This document shows positions 5,288 through 5,633 of a stretch of DNA of 5,633 nt, piece by piece. Source of the stretch: Sphingomonadales bacterium (lineage in GTDB: Bacteria > Pseudomonadota > Alphaproteobacteria > Sphingomonadales > Sphingomonadaceae); the NCBI GenBank assembly GCA_027486275.1, contig JAIXPM010000343.1:1-5633 (forward strand), read 5' to 3'. Position 1 is the stretch's first letter; each line of letters starts with the position of its first letter. The position numbers and the translations under genes were made by a program. Under the pieces are notes generated by a model that did no database searches, was not told the origin of the DNA, and was given only the letters and a program-made list of their open reading frames with translations.

Positions 5288-5633
5288 ATGAGCGATGAAA
5301 TCGAAGTGACCGGCGCCGCTGCGCCGGAAGCCGAAGCCCGCGGGCCTGGTCGTGGTCGTGGTCGTGGTGGCCCCGGTGGGGATCGCCGTGGTGGCCCCGG
5401 CGGCAACCGTCGTGACGGTGATCGCAACAAGCGTGGCCGTGACAACAGCGGCGAACCCGCCGGTGAAGAGCTGATCGAAAAGCTCGTCCACATCAACCGC
5501 GTCTCCAAGACCGTGAAGGGCGGCAAGCGCTTCGGCTTTGCTGCGCTGGTCGTGGTGGGTGATGGCAAGGGTCGCGTTGGCTTCGGCCACGGCAAGGCCC
5601 GCGAAGTGCCGGAAGCCATCGCCAAGGCTACTG
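5288..5633 (+). CDS. rpsE: 30S ribosomal protein S5 with RG-rich N-terminal extension (partial)
   Basis: The first 115 codons of rpsE are present; the 3' end lies beyond the window. S5 is a 30S body protein at the mRNA entry and decoding region, important for accuracy. The conserved S5 domain (double-stranded RNA-binding-like fold) begins near residue 60: [56 protein letters not shown]. The loop [11 protein letters not shown] (70-80) is the region where spectinomycin-resistance changes map in E. coli S5. Before it is an extension about 50 residues longer than in E. coli. Residues 1-17 are acidic/Ala-rich, then residues 18-51 contain 11 Arg and 14 Gly, including two RGGPGG repeats. I recall similar Gly/Arg extensions in Sphingomonadales S5. 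GGAG at 5277-5280 lies 7 nt before the ATG, and rplR ends 1 nt before it. No start nearer the conserved domain has comparable support. Confidence 0.97.
   Translation, partial: MSDEIEVTGAAAPEAEARGPGRGRGRGGPGGDRRGGPGGNRRDGDRNKRGRDNSGEPAGEELIEKLVHINRVSKTVKGGKRFGFAALVVVGDGKGRVGFGHGKAREVPEAIAKAT
5348..5410 (+). repeat. In-frame Gly/Arg-coding repeats in rpsE
   Basis: Two repeat types lie side by side in the S5 extension. From 5348 to 5368 the hexamer GGTCGT occurs three times plus a final GGT, coding (Gly-Arg)3-Gly. From 5363 to 5386 and 5387 to 5410 two 24-bp units code RGGPGGDR and RGGPGGNR, with codons identical in the first half. The units are multiples of three, so gain or loss of a unit would keep the frame. 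Slippage is a plausible origin, but that is inference. Confidence 0.75.

Noticed and set aside
4870..5625. 251-codon reverse-strand frame with Pro/Arg-rich repeats
   Set aside because: The Pro/Arg/Ser-rich stretch is simply the reverse reading of the Gly/Arg repeats of rpsE, and the rest lies opposite rplF and rplR.
1..5633. An undescribed accessory system hidden in the window
   Set aside because: Every gene is a conserved ribosomal protein gene in the standard order, with no inserted frame, mobile element, CRISPR repeat or compositional break. Only the short rpsQ-rplN gap and the S5 extension are not fully explained.

Overview
This window is a stretch of the bacterial S10-spc ribosomal protein gene cluster, all on the + strand. 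It holds the tail of rplB, then rpsS-rplV-rpsC-rplP-rpmC-rpsQ (the end of the S10 part), then rplN-rplX-rplE-rpsN-rpsH-rplF-rplR and the first part of rpsE (the spc part). The DNA is GC-rich, with strong G/C preference at third codon positions. The proteins look alphaproteobacterial. L5, S14, S17, S8, L22 and especially S5 with its Gly/Arg-rich N-terminal extension resemble Sphingomonadales proteins as I remember them. That placement rests on recall, not on a database search, and I do not name a genus.

Layout. Positions 1-2353 are the S10 part: seven genes packed with overlaps or gaps of at most 13 nt. Positions 2354-2425 are the only real intergenic space in the window (72 nt). It lies between rpsQ and rplN, where the S10 and spc transcription units separate in Escherichia coli. 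It carries two hairpins. The first is a small GC-rich stem wrapped around the rpsQ stop codon and followed by four T. The second is a 10-bp stem with a tetraloop just upstream of the rplN ribosome binding site. Positions 2426-5633 are the spc part: eight genes, again overlapping or separated by at most 10 nt, with rpsE cut by the window end.

How the genes work together. All 15 products are structural proteins of the 30S (S19, S3, S17, S14, S8, S5) or 50S (L2, L22, L16, L29, L14, L24, L5, L6, L18) subunit. The tight packing, with Shine-Dalgarno sequences lying inside the last codons of the preceding gene and several stop/start overlaps, fits polycistronic transcription and translational coupling that keeps the proteins near equal amounts.

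I found no mobile element, CRISPR array, tRNA/rRNA gene, defence system or other accessory cargo. The long reverse-strand open frames are shadows of GC-rich coding sequence. The items most worth a second look are the two hairpins at the rpsQ-rplN junction and the repeat-containing, arginine/glycine-rich N-terminal extension of S5.
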